Assembly (NCBI GenBank): GCA_016719945.1
Contig: JADJYE010000008.1
Coordinates: forward strand, 458,900-522,899
Direction of reading: 5' to 3'
Source of the DNA: Polyangiaceae bacterium
Lineage (GTDB): Bacteria > Myxococcota_A > Polyangia > Polyangiales > Polyangiaceae
DNA length: 64,000 bases
The notes below the pieces were generated by a model. The model made no database searches. It was not told the origin of the DNA and saw only the letters and a list, made by a program, of their open reading frames with translations. The translations under genes were made by a program, and so were the position numbers. Numbering within the stretch: position 1 is the first letter of the stretch; each line of letters opens with the position of its first letter. Below are positions 1 to 8,391 of this stretch, one piece after another.

Positions 1-454
1 CGACGTCGGTGACGTCGAGCTCGACCAGGGAGGGGATCTTCTCGGGGAGGCAGCGCACCGGCAGATCGCGGTAGACCTGCATCAACACGCCGCCGAGCAC
101 GACGCCCTTCGACTTGCCGATGAGCTTGAACGGCACCTCGACGTCGACCGGCTGAGCCAGATCGACCTGCAGGAAGTCGGCGTGGAGGAACTCGCGCGTG
201 ACCGGGTGGTGCGAGTACTGGCGCACCATCGCGGTGAGCGTCGCGCCGCCATCGATGGCGAGCTCGACGACCGAGTTTCGGCCGTGGGGGCCCGAGAGCG
301 CGGACTTCAGCGCCTTCGGATCGACGGCGAGCGCCATCGCGGCGAGGTTCTTTCCGTACGCGATGGCCGGGATCTTCCCGGACGTACGCAGCCGGCGGGA
401 CGGCCCTTTGCCCTGGTCGGTGCGCTTCGAGGCGCTCAGCTTCGCGATCTCCAT
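1..454 (-). CDS. rplY: 50S ribosomal protein L25 (general stress protein Ctc family), partial
   Basis: Read on the minus strand from an ATG at 452-454, the protein begins MEIAKLSASKRTDQGKGPSR and continues with the L25 pattern (RRLRTSGKIPAIAYGKN, then HADFLQVDL). L25/Ctc binds 5S rRNA in the large ribosomal subunit. About 151 residues are visible and no stop is reached, so the C-terminal end, probably including the Ctc-specific beta domain, lies beyond the window. In many bacteria rplY lies directly downstream of prs; prs is present here on the same strand at 3071-4015, but two cell-wall genes sit between them. Family assignment is secure; the completeness of the gene cannot be judged. Confidence 0.93.
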   Translation of the reverse strand, partial: MEIAKLSASKRTDQGKGPSRRLRTSGKIPAIAYGKNLAAMALAVDPKALKSALSGPHGRNSVVELAIDGGATLTAMVRQYSHHPVTREFLHADFLQVDLAQPVDVEVPFKLIGKSKGVVLGGVLMQVYRDLPVRCLPEKIPSLVELDVTDV

Positions 455-667
455 GACGGCTCTTCTCCACCACCCGCTCGTTACTCGTTGCGGGGGCCGA
501 GGCTTTTAGCAGATGAGCGGCGTCCATGCCCAGCCGATTCGAAGCAGGCGTCGGGGTGAGCGCCTGAGCAGGGTTGAGCGCCGAGGGGATGCCCTTATGG
601 TCCGCCCCCTTTCGCATCACCCCGGGAGCGCGCCCCCCCCGGCGCGCGCCTGGGAAGGAGTCGTCTC

Positions 668-1411
668 GTGGCCGCTGTTCGTACCCTGGGCTCATTCGCG
701 CTGCTCCTGGCCGGGGCTGTCTCGCTGGGAGGCGCGCCGTCCGACGCCTCGGCGAAGAACCGCTTCGCCCTCGAGCCGCCGAACGTCGAGCAGAAGCGCG
801 CCTACCGGTACGCGTCGACGTCGAACGAAGACTGCCTGAAGGAGCTCGACAAGCGGAAGTTCCCCTACGCGCTCGAGCCCGCGACCCAGCAGGTCGATCT
901 GCCGCTGCGCTTCAGCGGGCCGGTCCGCGGGGTCAACTACAAGCTGACCCAGCGCGCCGAGAAGAACCCGGAGAAGACGTCCCCCTCCGCGGTCGCCGAC
1001 TGCCGCCTCGCGCTGGCGATCGACGACCTGTCGCGCATCCTGGAGAAACACGACATCGTCGAGGTCGAGTACCTGTCGATGTACCGCAAGCGCGGCGTTG
1101 GCTTCGTGAAGCCCGGCAAGCGCCACCCGTCGGGCCGGGCGATCGACATCGCGACCCTCAAGCGCAAGGACGGCGAGGTCTTCAGCGTCTACAAAGACTG
1201 GCACGGGCGGGTGGGCAGCGAGACCTGCGGGCTCGGCGCCGCGAAGCCCACCAAGGACACCGACGGCGCCAAGCTCATGCGCGCCATCGTGTGCGAGACA
1301 GCGGCGATCGGGCCCTTCAACCTGATGCTCACGCCCCACTACGATTGGGGCCACAAAGACCATTTCCACTTCGAGGTCCGCAGCGACATCCGCTGGTTCC
1401 TCATCCAATAG
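668..1411 (+). CDS. extensin-like / M15-type peptidase family protein, exported
   Basis: A 247-residue protein starting at GTG, chosen because AAGGAG at 655-660 lies seven bases upstream. It has a signal peptide (hydrophobic residues about 7-23, cut after an Ala-rich stretch). The C-terminal half carries the bacterial extensin-like domain: RHPSGRAIDIA supplies the zinc-ligand His and Asp, and GHKDHFHFEV gives the terminal His pair, the geometry of M15 D,D-peptidases and LAS enzymes. Such proteins are expected to cut or bind peptidoglycan in the periplasm; the exact bond is not known. It converges on an L,D-transpeptidase gene with nine bases between the stops, which supports a cell-wall role. 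Substrate is inference. Confidence 0.82.
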   Translation: MAAVRTLGSFALLLAGAVSLGGAPSDASAKNRFALEPPNVEQKRAYRYASTSNEDCLKELDKRKFPYALEPATQQVDLPLRFSGPVRGVNYKLTQRAEKNPEKTSPSAVADCRLALAIDDLSRILEKHDIVEVEYLSMYRKRGVGFVKPGKRHPSGRAIDIATLKRKDGEVFSVYKDWHGRVGSETCGLGAAKPTKDTDGAKLMRAIVCETAAIGPFNLMLTPHYDWGHKDHFHFEVRSDIRWFLIQ

Positions 1412-1420
1412 CGCCGGTCT

Positions 1421-2986
1421 TCACGGGCGGATCACGATCGTCGTCCCCTTCACCTCGGGGCGGAACGCAGCGACGGCGTACCAGCCCTCGGGCAGGCCCG
1501 GCTCCATCCAGTGCCACAGCCAGTGGGCGTCGTTCGGCGCGACGTTGACGCAGCCGTGGCTCTTCGGCCGGCCGAAGTCGTTGTGCCACCACGCGCCGTG
1601 GACGGCGTAGCTGTCCTTGAAGTAGTTGACGAACGGGACGTCGTCGACCGCCCACTCCTTCTTCTTCTCGACGCCGGACATGTCCGCGCTGACGAGCTTC
1701 CAGCCGACGGTGTAGGTGCCAAGCACGGTGGTGTGACCTCGAGCGCGCTGCGTGATGCCGTCGACGCCCGGTGAGATCGCGGTCGCGTACACCGGCTTGT
1801 CGCCCTCGTACGCGATGAGGCTCCCCCAGGTGACACGGACGTCGATCCACTTGTCGCTCTTGCCGACCCCGGGCGGCCGGTCGGTCCGCGGCTTGAAGAT
1901 CGAGAGCAGCTCGTGGCGGACATACGTGCCGTCGGCGGTCTTCCAGAAGTTGCCGCCCTTCTTGCCGCGGACGAGCGGGCCCTCGATCTGCACGAACGCC
2001 TGTCGGCCGTACACGTCGCCGGTCTCGACCATCTCTCCGTTGTCACGCTGCCGCAGCTTCGGCACGTCCTCGATCCAGGCGTAGCCGAAGGGCAGCTTGA
2101 GCTGGCTCTTGGCGAGCTCGACGCCCTGCAGCTTGGGCATGTCGACGAAGACGACCTTGTCCTTCGGGACCAGCGTTAGATCCGGGGTCACCAGGAAGGT
2201 GCGTCCTTCGGCGTCGAGCTCGGCGGCGAAGGCCATCTTGCGTCCCTCGTAGGCCTCCTCCTTGGAGACGAGCGACGGCTTCGCGAAGTCGACGTACGTG
2301 GTGAACGCGGTCGACGGGCCGCGCCCGGCCTTCTTCGTGTCGAACGTCCCCGTCACGCCCTTCGGGATTGGCACGCTCGCGGCGGCCACCTTCGCCAGGT
2401 GATCGACCAGCCCGGGCTCGTGCTTCTCCTGCTCGGCCCGCGTGGGCACACGCTGGTACTGCGGGGCGGAGACGGCCATCACGCCGACCTTGAACGGCAC
2501 CGGCGCGTCGGGCTTCGGGAGGACCTCGGCCGCCGCGCGCACGCGAGGGTCGCGCCCGTCGAGCGTCGAGTGGCGGCCGGCGCAGATGAAGCCGCGGGGC
2601 TTCACGGCGAAGAACCCGCCCTTGCAATGGCCGACGCCGGGCCCCTTCAGCGGCGCCTCGCTGGCGATCGGCACCGACTGGCCTGCGCGGACGAGGCCGA
2701 TCATCGGAGCGTCCTTCTCGGGCTTCTGGACGATGGTCTCGTAGCCGTCGTAGGCGAACAGCCGCGGCCCGGAGGGCAAGGGCGCCTCGGGCTGTTCGAC
2801 GCTCGCCTCGTCGGGCGCGCCGGTCGTCGACGACGTCAGCAAGACCGAAGCGCCCTCGGGCGCTACGACGCTGTCTGGGCCGCCTCGCCTTGGCCCCTCG
2901 CCCTCGGCCACGGGAGCCCCGCACCCCAAGATCGCGTACGCGAGCGCCGCTCCCACCACGCTCGAACGACCCAACGACTGCCGCAT
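1421..2986 (-). CDS. L,D-transpeptidase (YkuD domain) lipoprotein
   Basis: A 521-residue protein. The N-terminus has a lipoprotein signal with lipobox AILGC, so it is probably anchored by Cys22. The C-terminal domain (roughly residues 365-520) is a YkuD catalytic domain: WIDVRVTWGSLIAYEG opens it and the active-site signature is VHGAWWHN followed by SHGCVNV with the catalytic Cys. These enzymes form 3-3 peptidoglycan crosslinks or attach proteins to the wall. About 340 residues precede the domain, including an SH3-like stretch near residues 80-140; their function is not recognised. It lies downstream of prs on the same strand and converges with an extensin-like peptidase. Confidence 0.88.
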   Translation of the reverse strand: MRQSLGRSSVVGAALAYAILGCGAPVAEGEGPRRGGPDSVVAPEGASVLLTSSTTGAPDEASVEQPEAPLPSGPRLFAYDGYETIVQKPEKDAPMIGLVRAGQSVPIASEAPLKGPGVGHCKGGFFAVKPRGFICAGRHSTLDGRDPRVRAAAEVLPKPDAPVPFKVGVMAVSAPQYQRVPTRAEQEKHEPGLVDHLAKVAAASVPIPKGVTGTFDTKKAGRGPSTAFTTYVDFAKPSLVSKEEAYEGRKMAFAAELDAEGRTFLVTPDLTLVPKDKVVFVDMPKLQGVELAKSQLKLPFGYAWIEDVPKLRQRDNGEMVETGDVYGRQAFVQIEGPLVRGKKGGNFWKTADGTYVRHELLSIFKPRTDRPPGVGKSDKWIDVRVTWGSLIAYEGDKPVYATAISPGVDGITQRARGHTTVLGTYTVGWKLVSADMSGVEKKKEWAVDDVPFVNYFKDSYAVHGAWWHNDFGRPKSHGCVNVAPNDAHWLWHWMEPGLPEGWYAVAAFRPEVKGTTIVIRP

Positions 2987-3070
2987 GCCATAGCGTTGCA
3001 GACGGCCGCTCGGCCCGCCAAATTTCGGCCGAACGTTTCGTGCTGCCTCGCGCGATGGCGCGACGCGGCG

Positions 3071-4015
3071 TCAGACGAAGAGCGAGCTGACCGAGTCGGA
3101 GTTGTGGATGCGGCGGATCGCCTCGGCGAGCAGCCGGGCGATGCTGACGACCTTGAACTTGCCCGACGCCCTGCCCGCCTCGCCCAGCGGGATGGAGTTG
3201 GTGATGACGACCTCGGAGAGCGGCGACTCCGTGATGCGCTTGACCGCCGGCCCGGACAGGACGCCGTGCGTCGCGCAGGCGGCGACCTCCTTGGCGCCGG
3301 CCTGCATCAGCGCATTGGCGGCGTTCACCAGGGTGCCGGCGGTGTCGATCATGTCGTCGAGGATGAGGCAGCGCTTGCCCTGGACCTCGCCGATGATGTT
3401 CATCACCTCGCTGACGTTCGCCTTCTCGCGGCGCTTGTCGATGATCGCGAGCGAGCCGTGGAGCCGCTTCGAGTAGGCGCGAGCGCGCTCGACGCCGCCC
3501 GCGTCGGGGGAGACGACGACCACGTCGTTGCCGTAGTGGAGCTTGAGGTGCTGATCGAGCAGCGCGGGCATCGCGAACAGGTGGTCGAACGGGATGTTGA
3601 AGAAGCCCTGGATCTGAGCCGCGTGGAGATCGAGCGCGACGATCCGGTTGACGCCGGCGGCGACGACGAGGTCGGCGACGAGCTTCGAAGTGATCGGGGT
3701 GCGCGGCGCGACCTTTCGATCTTGGCGGGCGTACCCGTAGTAGGGGATGACGGCCGTGATGGCGCCGGCGGACGCCCGCCTGAGAGCGTCGGCCATGATC
3801 AGCAGCTCCATCACGCTGTCGTTCACCGGCGCGCACGTGGGCTGCACGATGTAGGTGTCGACTCCGCGGACGTTCTCCAGGATCTCGCAGAAGGTCTCGC
3901 CGTCGCTGAAGCTCGAGACCTTCGACTTTCCGACGGGGAGCTCGAGATACTGGCAGATCTCCGCCGAGAGGGTGGGGTTGGCGTTTCCGGAGAAAATGCT
4001 CACCCGCTTGAACAT
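3071..4015 (-). CDS. prs: ribose-phosphate pyrophosphokinase (PRPP synthetase)
   Basis: A 314-residue protein, the normal length for class I enzymes. It makes PRPP from ribose 5-phosphate and ATP for nucleotide, His, Trp and NAD synthesis in the cytoplasm. Seen in order: the N-terminal SIFSGNANPTLSAEI, the ATP-site region YYGYARQDRK, the flexible loop SPDAGGVERARAYSKRL, and the PRPP-binding loop LDDMIDTAGTL. Start is the ATG at 4013-4015, with GAAGG about nine bases upstream. Minus strand like rplY further along, but the usual close prs-rplY coupling is broken by an inserted divergent/convergent pair of cell-wall genes. No tRNA was found upstream. Confidence 0.97.
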   Translation of the reverse strand: MFKRVSIFSGNANPTLSAEICQYLELPVGKSKVSSFSDGETFCEILENVRGVDTYIVQPTCAPVNDSVMELLIMADALRRASAGAITAVIPYYGYARQDRKVAPRTPITSKLVADLVVAAGVNRIVALDLHAAQIQGFFNIPFDHLFAMPALLDQHLKLHYGNDVVVVSPDAGGVERARAYSKRLHGSLAIIDKRREKANVSEVMNIIGEVQGKRCLILDDMIDTAGTLVNAANALMQAGAKEVAACATHGVLSGPAVKRITESPLSEVVITNSIPLGEAGRASGKFKVVSIARLLAEAIRRIHNSDSVSSLFV

Positions 4016-4203
4016 CGGCGTGCCCTTCGTTTCTGCGTGCCGTCCGACCGCGCGCTCTCACGCGTGGGGACGTGGCGAGCGCGTACCAGCCGCACCTTAC
4101 GCCGTCAAGGTGACCGCCCGCTCCGCCTCTGCTTCCTGCGGAGCCCCAAGCGCCACGCGAGCCCAGACAAACTGCGCGGCGCGTATTAGAAGGTGCCCCA
4201 GGC

Positions 4204-5133
4204 ATGGGCGCGCTCGTCGTCATCGGCAACTTCGACGGAGTCCACCGAGGTCACCGCGAGGTCCTCGAAGGCGCCGTGCTCGAGGCCGAGACCCTCGGCC
4301 TCGAGCCGCGGCTCCTGACGTTCTCGCCGCACCCCGCCGCCGTCCTCGGCCGGCGCCCCCCTGCGCTGCTCACCAACCAGCGCCGTAAGCGAGAGCTCGT
4401 CCAGCGCGTCTCACCGCGGATCCAGTTCGACGAAGAGCGCTTCGACCTCGCGTACGCCGCGCAGTCCCCCGAGGAGTTCGCGCGACGCCTGCGCGACAGC
4501 CACGAAGCGCGGCGAGTCGTCGTCGGGAAGAACTTCCGCTTCGGAAAGGGCCGCGAGGGGGACTTCGAGCGGCTCGTCGAGCTGGGGGCCGCGCTCGGCT
4601 TCTCCGCGCGCTACGAGTCCATCCGCGGCGACGCGCGAGGGGCGTGGTCGAGCACGAGGGCGCGAGCGGCGATCGCCGCCGGCGATCTGGAAGAAGTCCT
4701 GGCCGTGCTCGGGCGCCCCCACGCGCTCAGCGGCACGGTCGTGCGTGGCAAGCAGCTCGGCCGCACGCTCGGCTTCCCCACGTGCAACCTCGCGAACGTC
4801 GCGGAGGCGCCCGTCCCGTTCGGGGTCTACGCCGTCACGGTCGACCAGGTCACCCACGAGCGGGCACGCGCGCTCGGCCGGGGCGCGATGAGCGTCGGCA
4901 CGAACCCGACGACCGACGGGGACTCGAGCGTGAAGGTCGAGGTCTACCTGCTCGACCTCGACCTCGACCTGTACGGCGCAGAGCTCCGCGTGCACGTGCT
5001 CGAACGCTTGCGCGGCGAAGAGCGCTTCGACAGCCTCGAGGCGCTGGTGCAACAGATGCACGACGACGTCGCGCGGGCCCGCGCGATCACGTCGAAGTGC
5101 CAGCCCGATCCGCAGACCTCTGCCTTCGGTTGA
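4204..5133 (+). CDS. ribF: bifunctional riboflavin kinase / FAD synthetase
   Basis: A 309-residue cytoplasmic enzyme that phosphorylates riboflavin to FMN and adenylates FMN to FAD. The N-terminal FMN adenylyltransferase domain shows GNFDGVHRGH (residues 8-17) and VVGKNFRFGKGREGD. The C-terminal flavokinase domain starts near residue 176 with GTVVRGKQLGRTLGFPTCNL; the usual PTAN metal/ATP motif reads PTCN here, a mild substitution. Length matches the family. It is divergent from prs with 188 bases between the starts, and is followed after 40 bases by a DUF4912 gene. Confidence 0.96.
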   Translation: MGALVVIGNFDGVHRGHREVLEGAVLEAETLGLEPRLLTFSPHPAAVLGRRPPALLTNQRRKRELVQRVSPRIQFDEERFDLAYAAQSPEEFARRLRDSHEARRVVVGKNFRFGKGREGDFERLVELGAALGFSARYESIRGDARGAWSSTRARAAIAAGDLEEVLAVLGRPHALSGTVVRGKQLGRTLGFPTCNLANVAEAPVPFGVYAVTVDQVTHERARALGRGAMSVGTNPTTDGDSSVKVEVYLLDLDLDLYGAELRVHVLERLRGEERFDSLEALVQQMHDDVARARAITSKCQPDPQTSAFG

Positions 5134-5173
5134 CGGCCCGAGCGGCCGGTCATGTGTGCTAGGGTGCGCAGCC

Positions 5174-6520
5174 ATGGAGCGCAAGGAACTCGAAGGTCTG
5201 AGCCGCGAAGAGCTGATCGGCCAAGCGGAGCAGCTCGGCGTCGTGCGCCCAAGGACGCTCACGATCCCTGAGCTGGTCGACGAGATCCTGGTCGTGTCTG
5301 CCAAGCGGGCCTCCGAGAAGAGGCAGCGCGGCTGGTTCGGGCGGGCCCGAGATCTGCTGACGAGCGTCATCGATCGGGGCCTCACCCTGCCCGAGCCCGG
5401 GCGAACCTCGCAGCGCAGGCCCTCGCCGCCAGCGCCGCCGCCGCTGCCGACGGTCACGCTGGCGGAGATCTACGCAGCACAAGGGCACCTCGAGCGCGCC
5501 ATCACGACCCTCGACGAGGTCCTCGCGAGAGAGCCGTCGCACAGCGACGCGCGCGATCTCAAGGCTCGCTTCGAGCACCAGCTGCACAAGACGAAGCCGT
5601 CGACCCCGCCGCCGGTGATCGAGGCTCGCCTCGAGACGATGCCGCCGCCGGCACCCATCTCTGATCTCGACCGACTCACGCCTGCCTCCGCGGAGGTCCG
5701 CCCCGAGCCCGAGCGAGCCGACGCCGAGTCCCCGAGCGACGGCGCCGAGCCGCGCGAGGTCGCAGACGCCTCGCTGGTCGAGGCTCCCAAGGCGCCGAGC
5801 ATCGCCCCGATCCCGCTCAAGCGTCCGTCGACCCCGCCCGTTCACGACGTCGACGATATCGTCGGCCTCGCGGTCGACCCGCACACCATCTACCTCTATT
5901 GGGAGGTGCGCCCGGCGACCCTCGCGCACGCCCGCGCGAAGGACGACAGCGGCGCGCTGACGGTCCGCGCGGCGACGGTCCTCGCCTCGCTCGAGGGCCC
6001 CGAGACCGACGTGCGTGATTTTCGCGTCGACGCCCTGTCGGGCGAGCTGTTCGTTCACGGCCTTCCGTCGCAGGCGAACGTGCGCATCTCGGTCGGGTAC
6101 AAGACCGACACCGACTTCGAGCCCTTCGCGGTCGGCATCGATCTGTCGACCCCGCGGGAGTCCGCGTCGCGCGAGGTCGCGACGACCTTCCGCCGCTGGA
6201 GCGAGGCCAGCCGCGCCGCGCCGACCCCGCCGCCGGCCGACCCCGTGGAGCGCGCCCTCTCGATGCGCAGGGCGCGAGCGCTGCCCGACTACGGCGCCGA
6301 GGGCTCGGAGGCCTTGCTCGCCAAGTTCCCGTCGGACGTATGGGTCGACCCTTCCACGCGCGTCGTCCGCGTGGTCGGCACCGACGGCCCGCCACGCCAG
6401 GGCTCGGACGTGACGTCGCACACGTTCGTCATGAGGAAGGACGGCTCGAGCGAGCTGTTCCGCCGCAACGTCGTGTGGGCGTCGAACCCTTCGGTGTGGG
6501 CCTCGAGCGTCGGTCGCTGA
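5174..6520 (+). CDS. DUF4912 domain protein with Rho-N/SAP-like N-terminus
   Basis: A 448-residue protein. The ATG at 5174 (MERKELEGL) is preferred to an upstream GTG because it gives the typical N-terminus. Residues about 5-40 (LSREELIGQAEQLGV to IPELVDEIL) resemble the Rho N-terminal/SAP helix-extended-helix fold. A central acidic and proline-rich linker follows, and about residues 225-335 form the DUF4912 domain, including HTIYLYWEVRPAT. There is a TPR-like stretch near residues 95-125 (EIYAAQGHLERAITTLDEVL). DUF4912 proteins have no established biochemical role; some are thought to bind nucleic acid or sugars. It follows ribF closely, possibly as an operon. Confidence 0.8.
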   Translation: MERKELEGLSREELIGQAEQLGVVRPRTLTIPELVDEILVVSAKRASEKRQRGWFGRARDLLTSVIDRGLTLPEPGRTSQRRPSPPAPPPLPTVTLAEIYAAQGHLERAITTLDEVLAREPSHSDARDLKARFEHQLHKTKPSTPPPVIEARLETMPPPAPISDLDRLTPASAEVRPEPERADAESPSDGAEPREVADASLVEAPKAPSIAPIPLKRPSTPPVHDVDDIVGLAVDPHTIYLYWEVRPATLAHARAKDDSGALTVRAATVLASLEGPETDVRDFRVDALSGELFVHGLPSQANVRISVGYKTDTDFEPFAVGIDLSTPRESASREVATTFRRWSEASRAAPTPPPADPVERALSMRRARALPDYGAEGSEALLAKFPSDVWVDPSTRVVRVVGTDGPPRQGSDVTSHTFVMRKDGSSELFRRNVVWASNPSVWASSVGR

Positions 6521-6573
6521 CCCGCCAACAAAAAAAACACACAACTCGAGGCGAGCGTTGCCGACAGAGCAAC

Positions 6574-7521
6574 ATGAGCTCGCCCTCCTGGTGTCGCCCC
6601 CTCGTCGCGCACGTCGCGTGCGTCTGTCTCGCCCTGCTGACCGTCGTCCGACCGGCTACAGCCGAAGATCCGGAGGAGCCCGCGCTGTGGGAAGATGACC
6701 CGCGGCCGGTCGAGCTCGAGCCCGAGCGGGGGCCCCTCGCCGACCTGTGGATCGGTTTGACGGGCACCTTGGCCTTCGACGACGTCTCGACGCAGGTCGG
6801 GGCGATGCTGGTGCTGGGCGGCAAGCTCGATGCCCCGCTCGAGGTTCGGGGAACGCGCGCCCACGCGGCGCGCTTCGCGAAGACTGGGCCTGCGGAGAAG
6901 GAGCCGCCGCCGATCCTTGCCGTCGAGGCGCAGCCGACCCCGCTGGCGCCGCTCAGGGCCCGTCCGCGGCTCGGCAAGCTCGCCCGCGGCACCGTCAAGG
7001 CGGCGCTCGCCGCCGCAGGCTCGGCCGAAAGCGAAGCGCGCCTCTCGGGGGCCGCGACGCGGGCGCGGGCGAGCGGGCTCGTCCCAGAGCTGCGGCTACG
7101 CGTCGCGCACGTCGTCGACGAGGACCAGCGCCTCGCTCCCACCGAGTACGATCCCGAGCGGATCACCGCCTCCGGCGGCACCAGCCTCTGGCTCGAGGCT
7201 CGCGCGACCTTTCAGCTCGATCGGCTCGTCTTCGCCGACGACGAGATCGCGCTCGAGCGGCTGCGCGCCGATCGGGCGAAGCTCGAGGCCGAGCTGATCG
7301 ACGACGTCTTGAAGAGCCTCGAGGCGTGGATGCGCGCCGGCGCGGCGCTCGAGAGTGAGATCGCCAGCGAAGAGGAGCGGCTGCGCGCGGACGTCGACGA
7401 GGCCGTCGCCGAGGCGAGGCTCGACGCGCTCACCGCCGGCTGGTTCTCGACGCAGCGCGCTCAGATGAAGTCGTCGGAGAGCCTGACGACGCGGGTCGAC
7501 GACGCGGTCTCGTCGTTCTGA
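6574..7521 (+). CDS. hypothetical exported protein with C-terminal coiled coil
   Basis: A 315-residue protein starting at the ATG at 6574. Residues about 9-27 form a signal peptide (AHVACVCLALLTVVRPATA). The mature part is not a family I recognise. The second half (about residues 215-300) is rich in Glu, Arg, Leu and Ala heptads, for example DEIALERLRADRAKLEAEL, and looks like a long coiled coil of the kind seen in outer-membrane-factor or TolC-like proteins; that similarity is only suggestive. Its 3' end overlaps the convergent lipoprotein gene at 7461 by 61 bases, so the last 20 codons may be an artefact of a frameshift. Confidence 0.6.
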   Translation: MSSPSWCRPLVAHVACVCLALLTVVRPATAEDPEEPALWEDDPRPVELEPERGPLADLWIGLTGTLAFDDVSTQVGAMLVLGGKLDAPLEVRGTRAHAARFAKTGPAEKEPPPILAVEAQPTPLAPLRARPRLGKLARGTVKAALAAAGSAESEARLSGAATRARASGLVPELRLRVAHVVDEDQRLAPTEYDPERITASGGTSLWLEARATFQLDRLVFADDEIALERLRADRAKLEAELIDDVLKSLEAWMRAGAALESEIASEEERLRADVDEAVAEARLDALTAGWFSTQRAQMKSSESLTTRVDDAVSSF

Positions 7522-8381
7522 TCGGTGATCGACACCGTGAGCTCGAGGCTCTCCCCGAGCAGCGAGTCGACGGGGTGAGCCTCGTCGTCGATGCGGAAGC
7601 GGAGGCCGTAGATCTTGCAGTAGTCGCCCTCGTCGGGGTCGAACGTGAAGATGACGATCGAGGGCGGGGGCTCGTAGTCGAGATCGACGAAGCGCCCCGA
7701 CACCGTGGTGACCGACCCGCTCTGGGTCAGGTTCTTGAGCCGCGCCGCGATCCACACGTGGTAGCCGCCCTGCGGTCCGGCCTCGACCTGCAGGACGTCA
7801 CCGTCGTCGACGTCATGGAAGTCGGACTGGCCCTCGCCGAGGATCACCTCGGCGGGCCCGCCGGGCTCGCACACGCCGCCGCTCGTGCCCCTGGCCCAGT
7901 CGGGGTCGTAGCTCGGCAACGTGTCCGGGGACTCGAAATCATCGACGCACAAGCCGTCTTTGCAGGTCGTGCCGGGCTCGCACTCGACGGCGACGCACTC
8001 GGACTCGAGCACGAGCTCGAGCAGCACGCGCCGATCGCGCGGGACGGTGGTCGAACCCGTCTTGGTGAGGATGGGCACGAGCCCTTGGATGGCGACGAGC
8101 TCGACGCTGACGGGCGTCTCCGGCTCGAGCTCCCCCGTCTCGAGCTCCATCGGAAAATCGAGCGCCGCCCCTTCGAAGCTCTGACTCTGCACCTCGACGC
8201 CGTTCACGCTGACGCGCGCGTCGAGCCGCGTGAAGGAGGGCCCCGGAGCGAGCTCGCTGCGCACCCCGAACACGACCTCGCCGGGCGGCTCACCGCACGC
8301 GCCCGGCAGGGCAGCCAGGCCGACCGCGGCGACCGCTCGCGCGAAGGGGGTCGCGAGCGGGCGCGGTCGGCGGTGTTTCAT
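7461..8381 (-). CDS. hypothetical lipoprotein, EGF-like Cys motif
   Basis: A 306-residue protein beginning MKHRRPRPLATPFARAV, with a hydrophobic stretch and lipobox ALPGAC, so it is probably lipid-anchored. The middle has a Cys cluster (ECVAVECEPGTTCKDGLC), a pattern common in myxobacterial surface lipoproteins, and the remainder looks like beta-sandwich. No catalytic motif is visible. It begins ten bases after the stop of dsbD on the same strand, so it may be cotranscribed behind it. Function unknown. Confidence 0.72.
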   Translation of the reverse strand: MKHRRPRPLATPFARAVAAVGLAALPGACGEPPGEVVFGVRSELAPGPSFTRLDARVSVNGVEVQSQSFEGAALDFPMELETGELEPETPVSVELVAIQGLVPILTKTGSTTVPRDRRVLLELVLESECVAVECEPGTTCKDGLCVDDFESPDTLPSYDPDWARGTSGGVCEPGGPAEVILGEGQSDFHDVDDGDVLQVEAGPQGGYHVWIAARLKNLTQSGSVTTVSGRFVDLDYEPPPSIVIFTFDPDEGDYCKIYGLRFRIDDEAHPVDSLLGESLELTVSITDQNDETASSTRVVRLSDDFI

Positions 8382-8391
8382 TGCGGTGGGG

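Noticed and set aside
6527..6536. Run of eight A bases read as a terminator tail
   Set aside because: No stem precedes it on either strand; it lies between two genes on the same strand and is more likely just a homopolymer.
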